Assembly (NCBI RefSeq): GCF_000739435.1
Contig: NZ_CP009159.1
Coordinates: 620,001-684,000 of the forward strand
Length of the DNA: 64,000 bases
Direction of reading: 5' to 3'
DNA from: Actinobacillus suis ATCC 33415
Lineage (GTDB): Bacteria; Pseudomonadota; Gammaproteobacteria; Enterobacterales; Pasteurellaceae
The notes below the pieces were generated by a model. It did no database searches, was not told the origin of the DNA, and saw only the letters and a list, made by a program, of their open reading frames with translations. The translations under genes were made by a program, and so were the position numbers. This document shows, in pieces, positions 33,994 through 42,220 of the stretch (position 1 is the first letter of the stretch; each line of letters starts with the position of its first letter).

Positions 33994-34095
33994 TTCACCA
34001 AAAGGTGAAGCCATAGTGAAGGCTTAAATCTAAGTGTTAACCGCTTAAATCATTGATTTATAAAGAAAAATCACGAAAGTGAACAGGTGAACACC
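33994..34095 (+). repeat. Right iteron-like cluster; candidate replication origin
   Basis: TTCACC-AAAA-GGTGAA (33994-34009) is a perfect palindrome; AGTGAAGG lies at 34015; and AGTGAACAGGTGAACACC (34078-34095) contains two tandem GTGAAC units with GGTGAACA, nearly the P4 iteron GGTGAACAG. The cluster lies between the primase gene and int. Together with the left-end cluster this resembles the ori/crr pair of satellite P4. Confidence 0.62.
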
Positions 34096-34127
34096 AAAAC
34101 ATATAAAAAAGTTTTTCATAGGCATTA

Positions 34128-35348
34128 TTAGAAACTTAAATCCATTCCGCAAGATTCGCAATAATCTCCCCAAAGCTGCATTAATGGCCGTCTTAGTTCG
34201 ATATATTCCGCACGGTTGTATGCTTGGCTCGTTTCATTTCCTATTCTATGAGCGAGGCAACTTTCTGCCGCCCTAAAATCTACGGCTTGATCTTCTAAAT
34301 ATGTTCTAGCGATAGATCGTAAACCGTGGGAATCTTGGATGCCTCGATAACCAATTTTTCTTAGTGCGTTGGTTATCGTTTCTTTACTCATTGATTTATT
34401 CGGTTGGCTATAATGTGGAAATACAAATTTATTTACGCCGGTGATAGGGCGTAGGCTTTCCAAAATTTTAAGCATTTGCGATGATAGCGGTACTGTATGC
34501 GGAAATTGCCCCTTACGTGTTTTCTTCATTTTTTCAGCCGGTATAAACCAAAGATTTTTATCAAAATCAATTTCAGCCCATTCTATACTTACGGCTTCTG
34601 CCGGTCGAACCATAGAAAGTAATTGCCATTTGAAAAGCACTTTCGTCAGAAAATCCCTATTTGAGTTTTGGAAGTCCGCTATTAATTTTGGTAATTCACT
34701 TGGCTTGATTGCCGGGTGGTGCGTTTGTGCTTCTTTATGGTATGCGTCGCTTACGTTTTGGCAAGCGTTAAAAGGCAATACGCCCACGGTAACGCCATAA
34801 TTTAGAATCTGATTCGCCAAGTTTAGAATACGGTGTAACGTATCATTGATTCCCTTATCATTTAGAGGTTTAACCGCTTTTATAAGTATTGGCGGCGTGA
34901 TTTTATCTATGGCGTAATGCCCTAATACGGGGAATAAATGATTTTCCAATCTAGCCCAATTCTTTTCCATAGTAAGCGGTTCAACCTCTTTACTTCTTTT
35001 CTCTTTCCAAAGCTGGGCCAGTTTTAAAAACGTATTATCGTTTTGTTCTGCCTGTTGCCTTTCTTGTTCTTCTTTATTGGCTTTAGGATCGATTCCTTTT
35101 GCTAATAACGCACGGTATTCTTCACGAATAGTACGGGCTTCCGCAATGGAAATCGCCGGATAATCTCCGATAGTGAGGTTAGTTCTTCTTTTGGTAATCG
35201 GTTCTTGATAGTTAAATATCCACGTTTTTACCTTAGAGGGCTTAACTCTTAAATACAGCCCGTAACCATCAGATAGGGAATATTCTGCCGGTTTGATTTT
35301 GGCTTTTTCTACTTCGGTATTATTGAGAGGTTTAACGATTTTAGGCAT
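34128..35348 (-). CDS. int: Tyrosine integrase with DUF4102-type arm domain
   Basis: A 406-residue site-specific recombinase of the P4/tRNA-targeting type. The N-terminal arm-binding domain shows SLSDGYGLYLRVKPSKVKTWIFNYQEP and LTIGDYPAISIAEAR, the core domain follows, and the catalytic domain has Arg in LLSMVRPAEAVSIEW, His-x-x-Arg in DSHGLRSIARTYL, and AHRIGNETSQAYNRAEY with the final Tyr. The ATG at 35348 follows AAGGTGG; a GTG at 35357 overlaps the ribosome site. It points away from the tRNA and faces the primase operon. Confidence 0.95.
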   Translation of the reverse strand: MPKIVKPLNNTEVEKAKIKPAEYSLSDGYGLYLRVKPSKVKTWIFNYQEPITKRRTNLTIGDYPAISIAEARTIREEYRALLAKGIDPKANKEEQERQQAEQNDNTFLKLAQLWKEKRSKEVEPLTMEKNWARLENHLFPVLGHYAIDKITPPILIKAVKPLNDKGINDTLHRILNLANQILNYGVTVGVLPFNACQNVSDAYHKEAQTHHPAIKPSELPKLIADFQNSNRDFLTKVLFKWQLLSMVRPAEAVSIEWAEIDFDKNLWFIPAEKMKKTRKGQFPHTVPLSSQMLKILESLRPITGVNKFVFPHYSQPNKSMSKETITNALRKIGYRGIQDSHGLRSIARTYLEDQAVDFRAAESCLAHRIGNETSQAYNRAEYIELRRPLMQLWGDYCESCGMDLSF

Positions 35349-35404
35349 AGATTCCACCTTGCTTTTTAGGTTTTTTGTAACACGCTATTTTTCATTTTAT
35401 CAGT

Positions 35405-35428
35405 GTGTTACAAAACGTGTTACATAAA
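35405..35428 (+). repeat. Right copy of the 24-bp direct repeat (twin GTGTTACA)
   Basis: Identical to 20761-20784 and in the same orientation, 57 bases upstream of int. It is about 120 bases from the tRNA-Val 3' end. See the left copy. Confidence 0.7.
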
Positions 35429-35485
35429 AAGGCGTTTTAATACGATTTAATGTGAGGGGGTACGATAAGCAAAAGGTACTAAAAA

Positions 35486-35538
35486 AGCCCATATAACAAG
35501 GCTCTAACGTTATTTTTGAGCGGTTATGATGGGCTTTA
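35486..35538 (-). terminator. Terminator of tRNA-Val
   Basis: On the minus strand AAAGCCCATCATAAC pairs with GTTATATGGGCTTT around an AT-rich loop and ends in T residues; it begins about 12 bases after the tRNA 3' end. It is island DNA if the insertion site is the tRNA end, so the island supplies a replacement terminator. Confidence 0.7.
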
Positions 35539-35549
35539 ATGGGGTAAAG

Positions 35550-35626
35550 TGGTGCGACTAGCTGGACTCGAACCAGTGACCCCCACCATGTCAAGGTGGT
35601 GCTCTAACCAACTGAGCTATAGTCGC
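35550..35626 (-). tRNA. tRNA-Val (anticodon GAC); island attachment gene (attR)
   Basis: A 77-nt cloverleaf matching E. coli tRNA-Val(GAC): acceptor GCGACTA/TAGTCGC, anticodon GAC at 35590-35592, T-arm CTGGTTCGAGTCCAG, encoded CCA. Its 3' end faces the island, and a degraded copy of that end lies at 20687, so this gene is the likely attachment site, kept intact by sequence brought by the island. Confidence 0.96.
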
Positions 35627-35639
35627 ATAATTGAGATAA

Positions 35640-35668
35640 ATTCTAATGGAAAATATGAAGGATAGCAA
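35640..35668 (-). promoter_or_regulatory. Promoter of tRNA-Val
   Basis: Minus-strand TTGCTA (35668-35663) and TAGAAT (35645-35640) are 17 bases apart, 13 bases upstream of the tRNA 5' end. Confidence 0.6.
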
Positions 35669-35689
35669 GGCTTCACATTTCGTTTGATT

Positions 35690-36502
35690 TTATTTTAAAC
35701 GTTCCTGGGTGAAACATTGTTTATTTTCCCAGCGAATCATCGTGAGGTGGTTACCCCAAGCGCAACCGGTGTCTAAGGCGTAGATATTCGGTTTGTCCGC
35801 TTTGCCCATTAAGCTTGCCCAGTGACCGAAAATAATTTCTTGTTGATTAAATAACGGATTATCTAATTCAAACCAAGGTTTTAATTCGCTTGGTGCGTCT
35901 TCAACCGGTAATTTACAAGCAAAATCCAACCGCTTATCGGCATAGCAAAAACGCATACGAGTAAAGACATTCACAATATAGCGCCAACGTTCGATGCCTT
36001 GCCATTCGGCAGACCAATGATCCGGCGTGTTTTCGTACATTTGGGCGATATAGTCGGCATAATCATCACTTTGTAAAACGGCTTCTGCTTCTCTGGCACA
36101 AGCGATGGTTTCTGCTAAATTCCATTCAGGACCGATACCGGCGTGAGCCAGTAGGAAACCGTGAGTCGGGTGCTGAATAAGAAGCGGTTGATTTCTCAGC
36201 CAATTTTGTAAATCAGCACGATCTTCCGCTTCGAATATTGCGTCAACCTGATCACTCGGCTTAACTTTTTTTATACCAAGTAATGTAGCGAGCAAGTGCA
36301 GGTCGTGATTGCCTAAAATGGTTTTTGCATTATTCTTTGGATCTTTCACAAAGTGCAAACATTCCAACGATTTTGCACCTCGGGCAACTAAATCGCCGGT
36401 CAGCCACAATTCATCGTGTGTCGGATTGTAATTAACTTGTTTGAGTAGCAGTTGTAACTCATCAAAACAGCCGTGTAAATCGCCAACAATATAAGTTGCC
36501 AT
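35690..36502 (-). CDS. apaH: Diadenosine tetraphosphatase (symmetrical)
   Basis: Cleaves Ap4A to two ADP, limiting this stress nucleotide. The 270-residue protein has the PPP-phosphatase metal motifs [13 protein letters not shown] (about 4-16), [23 protein letters not shown] and the histidine in [11 protein letters not shown], as in E. coli ApaH (280). The second of two adjacent ATG codons is chosen for spacing from AGAGGA and agreement with the E. coli start. It is last in a lrgA-lrgB-apaH run, 28 bases after lrgB. It borders the island's tRNA. Confidence 0.96.
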   Translation of the reverse strand: MATYIVGDLHGCFDELQLLLKQVNYNPTHDELWLTGDLVARGAKSLECLHFVKDPKNNAKTILGNHDLHLLATLLGIKKVKPSDQVDAIFEAEDRADLQNWLRNQPLLIQHPTHGFLLAHAGIGPEWNLAETIACAREAEAVLQSDDYADYIAQMYENTPDHWSAEWQGIERWRYIVNVFTRMRFCYADKRLDFACKLPVEDAPSELKPWFELDNPLFNQQEIIFGHWASLMGKADKPNIYALDTGCAWGNHLTMIRWENKQCFTQERLK

Positions 36503-36530
36503 CATATCCTCTCAAGTTATAAATGAAAAA

Positions 36531-37217
36531 CTACATTAACCATTTTACTGCTAAATGGAAAATCGGTGGTGCGATAAATGAAGAAAGTAAGCCGCAGATC
36601 ACTAAAGCTAATGAACTATAACTCGCTGATTTTGTATTGAGTTCCATACAACGAGCCGTACCAAGTGCGTGAGACGCAATACCTAAACTCATACCGATTG
36701 CTTGCGGATTAGTAATACGAACAAGTTTTAGTACAGGCACACCTAATACCGCACCCAATAAGCCCGCCACCATTACCCCTACTGCGCTTAAAGCAAATTC
36801 GCCGCCGATTTCACCGGTAATCACTAATGCAAGCGGCATGGTTACCGATTTCGGCATTAGTGCGGCAACGATATCTTGTGTACCGCCAAATAATAGTGCT
36901 AATAACATACCGCTACACATTGAAACGAGCGTACCAAGTAACAAAATAAAGCTGATTGCCTTCCAGCGTTGGCGAATTTGTGGAAATTGTTCATAAAGCG
37001 GAATCGCAAGAGCAACAATTGCCAAACCTAGAAAATGGCTGAGCGGAGAAGTACCTTGCTGATAGTCTTTATACGGGATTTGAAAAATCACTAAGATTGC
37101 GACCAGCAATAATAGCGTTAATAAAAAAGGATTCAGTAACGAAATCGCTAATTTTTTACTGAGCTTCACACTGAGGAAAAAGACAATGATAGTCAGTAAG
37201 GTATAAAGATAAATCAT
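36531..37217 (-). CDS. lrgB: LrgB/CidB-family membrane protein
   Basis: A 228-residue protein with about six membrane helices, partner of LrgA. The family signature is seen in ALMPKSVTMPLALVITGEIGG and SLGIASHALGTARCMELN. Relatives are E. coli YohK and staphylococcal LrgB/CidB, described as holin/antiholin-like or as pyruvate and glycolate importers. It starts inside the end of lrgA by a 4-base overlap. Confidence 0.9.
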   Translation of the reverse strand: MIYLYTLLTIIVFFLSVKLSKKLAISLLNPFLLTLLLLVAILVIFQIPYKDYQQGTSPLSHFLGLAIVALAIPLYEQFPQIRQRWKAISFILLLGTLVSMCSGMLLALLFGGTQDIVAALMPKSVTMPLALVITGEIGGEFALSAVGVMVAGLLGAVLGVPVLKLVRITNPQAIGMSLGIASHALGTARCMELNTKSASYSSLALVICGLLSSFIAPPIFHLAVKWLM

Positions 37218-37585
37218 TGGTCATCCTCCGAATGCTTGAATAAGCGTTGTGCTACCCAACCGACTACAACAATGGTAATTATTGTACTAAGGATATTGGA
37301 AATAATTAGCGAGGAAAAATAACGAACTAAAATCTCGCCGTATTCAATCATACCCACACAAATCGGTAGAAAAACGAGCGGCATATAACGGTTTAGGAAA
37401 CGTCCTGTCGGTAGTACCCATTCCAATTTGATTAAGCCTGTAATAAGCGTAACAAATAAGACAAGTAAACCCCAAATACTATCCGGAATAGCGATAGGAA
37501 TGAGCGTATTTAACCCTTTGCCGAGATAAAGCATTGCCCATAAAATCGCTAAAGAAAGAGCAAAGCCGATAATGTTCTTTTGCAT
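37214..37585 (-). CDS. lrgA: LrgA/CidA-family membrane protein
   Basis: A 123-residue, four-helix membrane protein of the CidA/LrgA (YohJ) family: MLYLGKGLNTLIPIAIPDSIWGLLVLF and VLPTGRFLNRYMPLVFLPICVGMIEYGEIL are characteristic. The IPDSIWGL phrase is the usual IPGSVIGL site. Function as holin-like protein or as part of a small-carboxylate transporter is not decided by sequence. An inverted USS pair lies upstream. Confidence 0.9.
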   Translation of the reverse strand: MQKNIIGFALSLAILWAMLYLGKGLNTLIPIAIPDSIWGLLVLFVTLITGLIKLEWVLPTGRFLNRYMPLVFLPICVGMIEYGEILVRYFSSLIISNILSTIITIVVVGWVAQRLFKHSEDDQ

Positions 37586-37600
37586 AAAGCCTCATGTGAT

Positions 37601-37654
37601 AAGCGGTCAAATTTGTAGAAAATTTTGCAAAAAATTCTCGAAATTTGACCGCTT
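37601..37654. terminator. Inverted uptake-signal hairpin between rnb and lrgA
   Basis: AAGCGGTCAAATTT and AAATTTGACCGCTT give a perfect 14-bp stem 5 bases beyond the rnb stop. It probably ends rnb transcripts and provides two USS. Confidence 0.75.
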
Positions 37655-37659
37655 GCTGA

Positions 37660-39636
37660 TTAGATGATATTCCCCACAATTGAACGTGTTTCTAAACGTA
37701 CTTCGGTGAGTTTGACTTTAACCGCCTGTCCGATTTGGTAAGCTTTTTCGCCTTTAATGTAAAGTGCGATTTCTTCCGGACGGAATTCCATTTCTTCTTT
37801 TTTATCGTGAATGGTTGAGAACGGTACGAAAATTTGTGCGCCGTTTGCGATCACTTTCGCTCGTACACCGCCACGAGAAACATCTGCAATTTCACAATCA
37901 AATTCGACCGCTTGTTCCACCATTGGGAAAAGGTAACGTGCATAGAGCCAATCAGCGATATCACGTTCCACCAAACGGTTTTGACGGCGAGCTTCTTGTA
38001 AACGAACTAAGATGCTTTCTTCTACCGTTTTCGCCTGCTTGCCAAGTAATACTTGCTTGATTAAGCGATGGTTGACCATATCGCCGTACTTACGGATTGG
38101 AGATGTCCAAGTCGCATAATGGCTGATCCCTAACCCGAGATGCGGTGCAACTTCCGATTTAAACTCTGCAAAAGTGAGATAACGGCGTAAACGAAGCTCT
38201 AAGAATTTCTCCGGAAACTCGTCAATCGAACGACGCATTTCGCAATAGCCTTCAAGTGTTGCTAGTTTTTCCGGCGCATATAATGCCGTAAGCGCATCGC
38301 GGTTTTCGTCATTAGCTAACGTATCCAATAAGAATTTTTGTGCTAATTCTAAATTTTTCGGCTCAAAGCCGGCGTGGGTATTAAATACGCCAGTTTTGGC
38401 ATTGTCGGCTAAGAATTTCGCACAGCAAATATTGGCAATGATCATCGACTCTTCGATCATTTGATTTGCAATGCGGCGGTATTCCACATGGATATCACGT
38501 ACCGAACCGTCTTCATTTAATTCAAATGAGTAATCGCCGGACTCTTTAAATAACAACGCATTGCTACGGCGCCATTCGATGCGTGCAAGAGTAAATTGGT
38601 GTAACCAATCAATTTGTTGTTTGGTTTCCGCACTTTCTGGCTGCCACGCATTTTCAACTTGTTCGAGATAATCCGATACGTTGTCGTAAGCTAATTTCGC
38701 TTTGCTTTCCACCCATGCCGAAACAAAACGTGTATCGCCAATAATATTACCGGCTAAATCGGTTTCGATATAACCAACTAACGCCGGACGTTTCTCATTT
38801 GGTACGAGAGAACAGAGATCATCTGACAGCTCACGAGGTAACATCGGAATATTGAAGCCCGGTAAATAGTTAGTAAAACAACGTTGACGAGCAGCTTTTT
38901 CGATATTTGAATTTTCCGGAATATAGGCGGTCGGATCAGCAATCGCCACCACTAAACGCCAACCGGTTTGTTCTTCACCTTGTTCGATTGGCTCGATATA
39001 TAGCGCATCGTCCATATCTTGCGTGCTAGGACTGTCGATCGTAGTGAAATAGAGTGATGTGAGATCTTCACGATCTAATTCATCGTGTAACTCATAGCTT
39101 TTTTCATTCGCTACCGGTTCACGGGGCTGTTCGTGACGAGCTAATGTTACCCACCACGGGGCGAAATTATCGTCCGCTTTACAGATAAATTGAGTGACTT
39201 GAGCAAATAAGAAACGATCATCACGTAACGGATGGGTTTTGAGTTGTGCTAGCACCCAGTCACCGCTTTCCAATGTTTCTGTGACTTTTTTATGCGTATT
39301 TGCCGGAATGATATTTTTAATGCTTGGGTGATCGACAATAAGTTGTAATTTATTATCTTTGTTAAAACGCACTTGTGCAATAAAGCGATCAAGCATCGGT
39401 TCAAGTAAACTGTCGATTTCTACCTGTTCTTTGTCGCCTTCACGTTTTACTACGGCTTTCACTTTATCGCCGTGCATTACTTTTTTCATTTCCATTGGCG
39501 GAATGAAATAACTTTTCTTGTCACATTCTAAAAAACCGAATGCCTTATCCGAGGCTTTAACCATGCCTTCCACATATTCTTTATTTGCCTCAATTTGTTG
39601 TTTTAATTGGGCAAGTAACGGATTGTCTTGAAACAT
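37660..39636 (-). CDS. rnb: Exoribonuclease II
   Basis: Processive 3'-5' exoribonuclease that degrades mRNA. The 658-residue protein (E. coli 644) has N-terminal cold-shock-like domains, the RNB domain starting near DREDLTSLYFTTIDSPSTQDMDDALY with the catalytic acidic cluster DSPSTQDMDDA, the GLGISHYATWTSPIRKYGDMVNHR signature near residue 525, and a C-terminal S1 domain. An inverted USS hairpin follows it. An intact gene; exact enzyme (RNase II rather than RNase R) is judged from the length and the absence of basic tails. Confidence 0.96.
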   Translation of the reverse strand: MFQDNPLLAQLKQQIEANKEYVEGMVKASDKAFGFLECDKKSYFIPPMEMKKVMHGDKVKAVVKREGDKEQVEIDSLLEPMLDRFIAQVRFNKDNKLQLIVDHPSIKNIIPANTHKKVTETLESGDWVLAQLKTHPLRDDRFLFAQVTQFICKADDNFAPWWVTLARHEQPREPVANEKSYELHDELDREDLTSLYFTTIDSPSTQDMDDALYIEPIEQGEEQTGWRLVVAIADPTAYIPENSNIEKAARQRCFTNYLPGFNIPMLPRELSDDLCSLVPNEKRPALVGYIETDLAGNIIGDTRFVSAWVESKAKLAYDNVSDYLEQVENAWQPESAETKQQIDWLHQFTLARIEWRRSNALLFKESGDYSFELNEDGSVRDIHVEYRRIANQMIEESMIIANICCAKFLADNAKTGVFNTHAGFEPKNLELAQKFLLDTLANDENRDALTALYAPEKLATLEGYCEMRRSIDEFPEKFLELRLRRYLTFAEFKSEVAPHLGLGISHYATWTSPIRKYGDMVNHRLIKQVLLGKQAKTVEESILVRLQEARRQNRLVERDIADWLYARYLFPMVEQAVEFDCEIADVSRGGVRAKVIANGAQIFVPFSTIHDKKEEMEFRPEEIALYIKGEKAYQIGQAVKVKLTEVRLETRSIVGNII

Positions 39637-39662
39637 AAATTCTCTCTACAAAAATAAAAAAA

Positions 39663-39681
39663 GGTGCAGCGTAGTTGCACC
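39663..39681. other. Small hairpin upstream of rnb
   Basis: GGTGCAGCGTAGTTGCACC is a 6-bp stem with a 7-base loop, 27 bases before the rnb start, flanked by an A-run on its left. It may be a leader hairpin or a minus-strand terminator for the toxin-antitoxin genes. Confidence 0.45.
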
Positions 39682-39708
39682 ATGAAATCTAGTAAGGATT
39701 ATAACGGA

Positions 39709-39762
39709 AAGCGGTTAGATTTGCTGAATTTTTTGTAAAAAATCCATTAAATCTAACCGCTT
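39709..39762. terminator. Inverted uptake-signal hairpin after brnA
   Basis: AAGCGGTTAGATTT and AAATCTAACCGCTT make a perfect 14-bp stem 9 bases beyond the brnA stop. Confidence 0.7.
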
Positions 39763-39770
39763 GGATAATT

Positions 39771-40049
39771 TTATAATGCTTTCGAAACATAATCTTCTAG
39801 CACTTGATTCATTCGGCTTTGCCAGCCTTTTCCAGTGGACTTAAAAGCATCAATCACGGATTGCGAGTAACGAATGGTCACACTTACTTTCTTGGTTTGT
39901 GCAACAGGGCGACCACGTTTCCGCTCACGACTTTCAATGACCAATGCTTGTAATGCAGGGGGCATTTGTTCGAAAGTGAGGGCATTTTTGAAATCTTCAT
40001 CTGTCCATTCCGGATTTTCGTCATCAATATAATCTTCGGTATATTTCAT
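39771..40049 (-). CDS. brnA: BrnA-type antitoxin
   Basis: A 92-residue antitoxin of the BrnA family. After an acidic N-terminus (DDENPEWTDEDFKNALTFEQ) it has GRPVAQTKKVSVTIRYSQSVIDAFKSTGKGWQSRMNQVL, the ribbon-helix-helix DNA-binding end of the family with the K-x-x-V-T-I-R-x-x strand. It overlaps the toxin gene upstream by 26 bases, the usual toxin-first BrnTA order, and probably represses the operon together with BrnT. Confidence 0.88.
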   Translation of the reverse strand: MKYTEDYIDDENPEWTDEDFKNALTFEQMPPALQALVIESRERKRGRPVAQTKKVSVTIRYSQSVIDAFKSTGKGWQSRMNQVLEDYVSKAL

Positions 40050-40302
40050 ATTTTTTTACCTCTCTTGGATTGGCTTTACGCAAGCTGATAATACGATAAT
40101 TTTCGTTCCTCAAACAAAAAACGATCACGAAAAGTCGTTCGTGAATGAATCCTATTACTTTAAAACGAGGTTTCGAGTATTCAAAGCGAATATCTTGTTC
40201 AATAAAAGCGGTATCTAATTCAAAATTTTGTGCAACCGAAAACGGTAAACCTCTTTCTTGCTCGTTGCGTAGGCTTTTTTGTTCATCATATTCCAGCTTC
40301 AT
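40024..40302 (-). CDS. brnT: BrnT-type ribonuclease toxin
   Basis: A 92-residue RelE-fold ribonuclease toxin. The BrnT features are an early YDEQKSLRNEQERGLPFSVAQNFE, the central GFIHERLFVIVFCLR strand pair and the C-terminal RIISLRKANPREVKKYE, the family signature (RIISARRA..RE...Y). It forms a type II toxin-antitoxin pair with the following gene. BrnTA modules are often stress-responsive and move between strains. No mobility genes lie next to it here. Confidence 0.88.
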   Translation of the reverse strand: MKLEYDEQKSLRNEQERGLPFSVAQNFELDTAFIEQDIRFEYSKPRFKVIGFIHERLFVIVFCLRNENYRIISLRKANPREVKKYEIYRRLY

Positions 40303-40442
40303 GCTTTGCCTCTACATTATCACGTTAAAATCAGACGCTCAAATGATTTTTTGTAACTACATTAATTTATTGGATAGCATAGCAAAATACGGCAGAGAAG
40401 GACTGGCTAAAATTCTGATTCTTCGATCAAGATCGCAGAAAT

Positions 40443-40473
40443 AAAAAACGGACGCTAAATTGCGCCCGTTTTT
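40443..40473 (-). terminator. Terminator of fabI
   Basis: AACGG-A-CGC and GCG-C-CCGTT form an imperfect stem; on the minus strand it is followed by a T-run. It starts 18 bases past the fabI stop. Confidence 0.7.
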
Positions 40474-40491
40474 GTTTTATGGATAGCTGAA

Positions 40492-41280
40492 TTATTCTTC
40501 GCCTAGCTCACCCATTGCGGTAATGCTGAAACCTGCATCAACGTGTAATACTTCACCGGTTACACCTGAAGCTAAGTCTGAACATAAGAATGCTGCTGAG
40601 TTACCCACATCATCAATTGTTACGGTACGGCGTAATGCTGCAGTTTGTTCAAATGCCGCTAACATTTTCTTGAAGTTTTTGATACCTGATGCCGCAAGTG
40701 TACGGATTGGACCTGCAGAGATTGCATTGACACGGATACCGTCTTTACCTAAATCTGCCGCCATTACACGAGTTGCCGCTTCTAATGAAGCTTTTGCTAA
40801 ACACATTACGTTGTAGTTAGGAATCGCACGTTCCGCACCTAAGTAGCTTAAGGTTAAAAGTGCTGCATTTTCATTTAAGTATGGACGCGCCGCTTGTGCC
40901 ATTGCGACGAAGCTGTATGCACTGATATCGTGTGCGATACGGTAGCCTTCACGTGTTGCTGCGTTTACATAATCACCGTCTAATTGATCGCCCGGTGCGA
41001 ATGCGATTGCGTGTACGAAACCGTCAAATTTTTCCCATTTTTTGCTTAATTCGGTAAAGCAGTTTTGGATTGATTCGTCTGTTGCTACATCTAATGGTAA
41101 TACGATATCTGAACCGAATTCTTTCGCAAACTCTTCAACACGTGGTTGTAATTTATCATTTAAATAAGTGAACGCAAGTTCTGCGCCTTGTGCTTTCATT
41201 GCTTTAGCAATGCCGTATGCGATAGAACGGTTACTTGCAAGACCCGTTACTAAAATGCGTTTACCTGTTAAAAAGCTCAT
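40492..41280 (-). CDS. fabI: Enoyl-ACP reductase (NADH)
   Basis: Last reduction step of fatty-acid elongation, and the target of triclosan. The 262-residue SDR-fold protein shows [20 protein letters not shown] at the N-terminus, [18 protein letters not shown], the catalytic Tyr-x6-Lys as [16 protein letters not shown] preceded by [13 protein letters not shown], and [14 protein letters not shown]. All active-site residues are present. Monocistronic; a dispersed palindrome lies in its upstream gap. Confidence 0.97.
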   Translation of the reverse strand: MSFLTGKRILVTGLASNRSIAYGIAKAMKAQGAELAFTYLNDKLQPRVEEFAKEFGSDIVLPLDVATDESIQNCFTELSKKWEKFDGFVHAIAFAPGDQLDGDYVNAATREGYRIAHDISAYSFVAMAQAARPYLNENAALLTLSYLGAERAIPNYNVMCLAKASLEAATRVMAADLGKDGIRVNAISAGPIRTLAASGIKNFKKMLAAFEQTAALRRTVTIDDVGNSAAFLCSDLASGVTGEVLHVDAGFSITAMGELGEE

Positions 41281-41339
41281 GCTGGATTCCTTTTGAACAT
41301 TATCGAAGCGTGGTTTACGCTTACTTCATATAAAACAAA

Positions 41340-41363
41340 GGGCGTATGCGATACGCCCCTACG
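41340..41363. repeat. Small dispersed palindrome upstream of fabI
   Basis: GGGCGTATGCGATACGCCC is a 19-base inverted repeat followed by CTACG. It resembles the palindromic element at 7166-7213 in having a CCCTAC border. Confidence 0.45.
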
Positions 41364-41428
41364 AAATTTTGCGGATTATACCGAAAAAACGACCGCTTGC
41401 GCAAATTTCCTGAGATTTCATGCGTAGT

Positions 41429-41482
41429 AAGCGGTCTGATTCGAGCAGTTTTTTGCAAAATTTTTGATGAATTTGACCGCTT
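41429..41482. repeat. Inverted uptake-signal pair after cmoA, with a third copy nearby
   Basis: AAGCGGTC (41429) faces GACCGCTT (ending 41482) across TTTTTTGCAAAATTTTT, just beyond the cmoA stop; a further CGACCGCTTGCG lies at about 41389-41400. Confidence 0.6.
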
Positions 41483-41485
41483 AAT

Positions 41486-42220
<735 letters not shown>

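Larger units (their letters stand above)
20687..35564. mobile_element. Capsid-forming phage-inducible chromosomal island (cf-PICI), 14.9 kb, at tRNA-Val
   Basis: The island is bounded by tRNA-Val 3'-end sequence at both ends. From left to right it carries iteron-like repeats, a gpU-like tail terminator, HK97-type major capsid, prohead protease, portal, head-tail adaptor and connector, HNH nuclease, small and large terminase, a gp10-like protein, small unknown genes, a 322-residue orphan, an AlpA regulator, small genes including an Icd/Ash-like protein, a P4/D5-type primase-helicase, a second set of repeats and an integrase pointing inward. I find no tail tube, sheath, tape measure, baseplate, fibre, holin or endolysin. 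A complete head and packaging set plus satellite-type integrase/AlpA/primase at about 15 kb is the published definition of cf-PICIs, which take tails from a helper phage. A decayed prophage is the alternative, but the genes are intact and compactly spaced. Confidence 0.87.

Noticed and set aside
20687..35564. Ordinary decayed prophage
   Set aside because: All head and packaging genes are intact with tight overlaps, and there is a satellite-type integrase, AlpA and primase. A decaying prophage would be expected to show fragments of tail and lysis genes, which I cannot find.
35400..35594. A 64-codon frame over tRNA-Val and the island end
   Set aside because: It overlaps a tRNA and terminator; no ribosome site.
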